From the NCBI GenBank assembly GCA_030653335.1, contig JAURZP010000111.1:1-6557 (forward strand): 6,557 nt of DNA, written 5' to 3'. Origin of the DNA: Methanoregula sp. GTDB taxonomy: Archaea; Halobacteriota; Methanomicrobia; Methanomicrobiales; Methanospirillaceae. The position numbers and the translations under genes are program-made. The notes beneath the pieces were generated by a model that saw nothing but the letters and a program-made list of their open reading frames with translations, had not been told where the DNA came from and did no database searches. The stretch's first letter is position 1. Every line of letters begins with the position of its first letter. Below are positions 4,781-6,557 of the stretch, piece by piece.

Positions 4781-6557
4781 ATATCAACTGGACGAGTCCC
4801 TGTTTAGGTTCCATTGCTTCACCGTTTCGCAGGAGCATGTCGATGCCATCTCTTACTTTGTCTTTTTCAAATCCTTTGGAAGTAACAGCAATGATCACCT
4901 GATCAATACCGGCTCGTTTTCCTTCTCCGCCAATGTCACGGATCGCATCCTTGATCACCCTTACGAGATCCCTCTTTTCCTTGGAGATGCCGGTTGTAAC
5001 CTTGTCAATATCAAAGGTGCCGGTCTTTGCATCATAAGCAACCTGGCGCAGGCAGGCATCAACGATTTGGATCACCCGCTGTGCATCAGAAATCTCAATT
5101 TTGTTCGAGAGCCGGATGCGGGCACTTGCTTCAGCAAGTCTTACGAGCGCTTCAAGTTGGCGGGCGGTGACCGGAACCGCTTTGTTGGGTTCGGCAAGTC
5201 CCCTGAGACCAAGATAATATTTTATAAGCGCATCCTTTGCCTCAATTGAGAGAATGGGAAAGCAGGTGCGTTTTGCATAGGCAATATATTTCCGTAACAG
5301 GGCAGGATCAATATCGGGCATCACCGGTTTTAGCTGCTGCTGGATGGATTCCAAAGTCAAACCCGGAATGGGTGTTTTCTTGTTCTGTTCGATCATCTCC
5401 CCGACAGTATGTGTTTTTATAATGTGCTCTGCGATGGCCAGATCCCGTTTCTGTTCAGGCTGATCGGCCATGATAAAGATTAAGTCAAACCGCGAAAGCA
5501 GGGATGGAGGCATGTTGATCTGGTCAGATATATCGCCAAACATATCAAATCTCCCGTACTTCGGATTTGCCGCACCAAGCAGCGCGCAGCGCGACCTGAG
5601 GGTGGCAGTGATACCGGCCTTTGCAACGCTTATCGTCTGCTGCTCCATTGCTTCATGCAGGGCGGAGCGATCCTCTTTTTGCATCTTGTCCATCTCATCG
5701 ACTGCTGCAATACCCATGTCAGCAAGTACGAGTGCCCCTGCTTCAAGCGTCCAGCGCCCTTCGCCAAATTCATCCTTGACTGCCGTTGCGGTCAATCCGG
5801 CGGAGGTTGATGACTGCCCGCTCGTGTAGATGGCACGGGGTGAGAGCTTGACTACATATCGTAGCAGCTGACTTTTTGCAATACCCGGGTCACCTACGAG
5901 CAGGACATGGATATCACCACGGAGACTGGTCCCGTCAGGCATCTCCTTTCGGATCCCCCCAAACATCTGCAGCATAATGGCCTGTTTGACATTCTCGCTC
6001 CCATAGATGGTCGGTGCAACCGATTGGGTAACCATACGGTAGATCATCGGGTCTCTGCTAAGAGCCATTATCTTATCTTCGGCTTCTTCGTCGATGTCGA
6101 CTTCATCATACTCTTTTTCTGATCTCTCAAAAGAGTTACATTCCAAAAAGATATCAAAGACGGTACTTTTCTCGCCTTTGTTCATCCGCTGCACTGAACG
6201 GAGGATCCCGTTTACAGTAACCCGTTCACCCGGTGATAATTGGCCTGAGATATCATCGGTTATGTCAACATCCAGCGTCTGGGGTTGTTCTCCTCCCCTG
6301 AGTCCTTCAGGAGATTCCTGTATCCTGAGTTTCTGGGAGTCTACAAACTTTGAGCGCTTGGGTAAGAGTTCAAGTTTTTTAAAGGCACAGCCATCAGTGG
6401 CGCACCCGTCAGGTTCAATGTATTTTCCAAACTTCTGTTTCTTAACTGTGAAATGACCGGCAGGGCATTTAAAAACCGCTTCAACCACGCGTGGACGGAC
6501 TTCGGTAGTCTTTCGCAGGGTACCTTCTATAGAAACAAACGTATTGATATCATCCGA
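4779..6557 (-). CDS. mcm: MCM replicative DNA helicase (5' end beyond the window)
   Basis: ATP-driven 3'-to-5' hexameric helicase that unwinds DNA at archaeal replication forks. 592 residues are present. The frame stays open to 6557, and the codons before the GTG at 6488 encode typical MCM OB-fold sequence (FVSIEGTLRKTTEVRPR), so that GTG is not the start. The N-terminal helical domain is missing off the edge, about 100 residues by family expectation. Counting from the window edge: zinc site with Cys31, His35, Cys52 and Cys57; N-terminal hairpin region about 116-132; Walker A GDPGIAKS (222-229); Walker B VDEMDKM with Asp287-Glu288; presensor hairpin with Lys313; sensor 1 Asn331 in GAANP; arginine finger Arg356 in LSRFD; sensor 2 Arg466 in TARQLEAL; and a C-terminal winged-helix region (about 520-592) ending in LVQLI. 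All ATPase residues are present, so it looks functional. No intein interrupts the Walker motifs. It is the most upstream gene visible. Confidence 0.97.
   Translation of the reverse strand, partial: SDDINTFVSIEGTLRKTTEVRPRVVEAVFKCPAGHFTVKKQKFGKYIEPDGCATDGCAFKKLELLPKRSKFVDSQKLRIQESPEGLRGGEQPQTLDVDITDDISGQLSPGERVTVNGILRSVQRMNKGEKSTVFDIFLECNSFERSEKEYDEVDIDEEAEDKIMALSRDPMIYRMVTQSVAPTIYGSENVKQAIMLQMFGGIRKEMPDGTSLRGDIHVLLVGDPGIAKSQLLRYVVKLSPRAIYTSGQSSTSAGLTATAVKDEFGEGRWTLEAGALVLADMGIAAVDEMDKMQKEDRSALHEAMEQQTISVAKAGITATLRSRCALLGAANPKYGRFDMFGDISDQINMPPSLLSRFDLIFIMADQPEQKRDLAIAEHIIKTHTVGEMIEQNKKTPIPGLTLESIQQQLKPVMPDIDPALLRKYIAYAKRTCFPILSIEAKDALIKYYLGLRGLAEPNKAVPVTARQLEALVRLAEASARIRLSNKIEISDAQRVIQIVDACLRQVAYDAKTGTFDIDKVTTGISKEKRDLVRVIKDAIRDIGGEGKRAGIDQVIIAVTSKGFEKDKVRDGIDMLLRNGEAMEPKQGLVQLI

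Noticed and set aside
4611..5249. 212-codon open frame on the plus strand
   Set aside because: It lies wholly antisense to mptD and mcm, both firmly identified; its translation has no recognisable domain.
5871..5894. Possible intein insertion at the MCM Walker A motif
   Set aside because: Walker A (GDPGIAKS) and flanking sequence are continuous; no intein sequence is present.
6486..6488. GTG as the start of mcm
   Set aside because: The frame continues to the window edge and encodes conserved OB-fold sequence upstream, so the gene is simply truncated by the window.

Overview
The window reads as part of a methanogenic archaeon's chromosome, probably order Methanomicrobiales. Three things support this. 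An archaeal MCM helicase and an NMD3 homologue place it in Archaea. An MptD-type dihydroneopterin aldolase (methanopterin pathway) points to a methanogen. The style of the MCM zinc region and of the TatD-like protein resembles Methanoregula/Methanospirillum relatives; the order-level placement is from memory of those families, not from a search. No plus-strand gene, mobile element, CRISPR array, intein, tRNA or rRNA was found.

All seven genes lie on the minus strand and are tightly packed, so transcription runs from the right end to the left. In that order they are: mcm (5' end cut off by the window edge at 6557), mptD, a TatD-related metal hydrolase, a DUF424 protein, nmd3, a Trm5/TYW2-family enzyme most like taw2, and coaBC. 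The junctions are a 7-nt gap whose Shine-Dalgarno overlaps the mcm stop (mcm/mptD), a 29-nt overlap (mptD/hydrolase), a 46-nt gap (hydrolase/DUF424), a 2-nt gap (DUF424/nmd3), a 3-nt gap (nmd3/taw2) and a 4-nt ATGA overlap (taw2/coaBC). The 46-nt gap is the only place inside the cluster where a separate promoter could fit, so the block may be one operon or two.

The functions are mixed housekeeping: replication (MCM), tetrahydromethanopterin precursor synthesis (MptD), an unassigned hydrolase, large-subunit ribosome maturation (NMD3) with its unknown partner DUF424, tRNA-Phe hypermodification (Taw2) and coenzyme A synthesis (CoaBC). DUF424, nmd3 and taw2 form a plausible translation sub-cluster. 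MptD and CoaBC both supply cofactors that a methanogen needs in quantity.

Positions 1-211 carry no credible gene. They contain A/T runs and small inverted repeats that could terminate the operon or belong to the control region of a gene beyond the left edge.

The most interesting points are a Lys where TatD enzymes usually have a metal-bridging Glu in the hydrolase, the uncharacterised DUF424 protein coupled to NMD3, and the absence of the bacterial active-site Cys in the CoaC half of CoaBC. No wholly new multi-gene system is evident.
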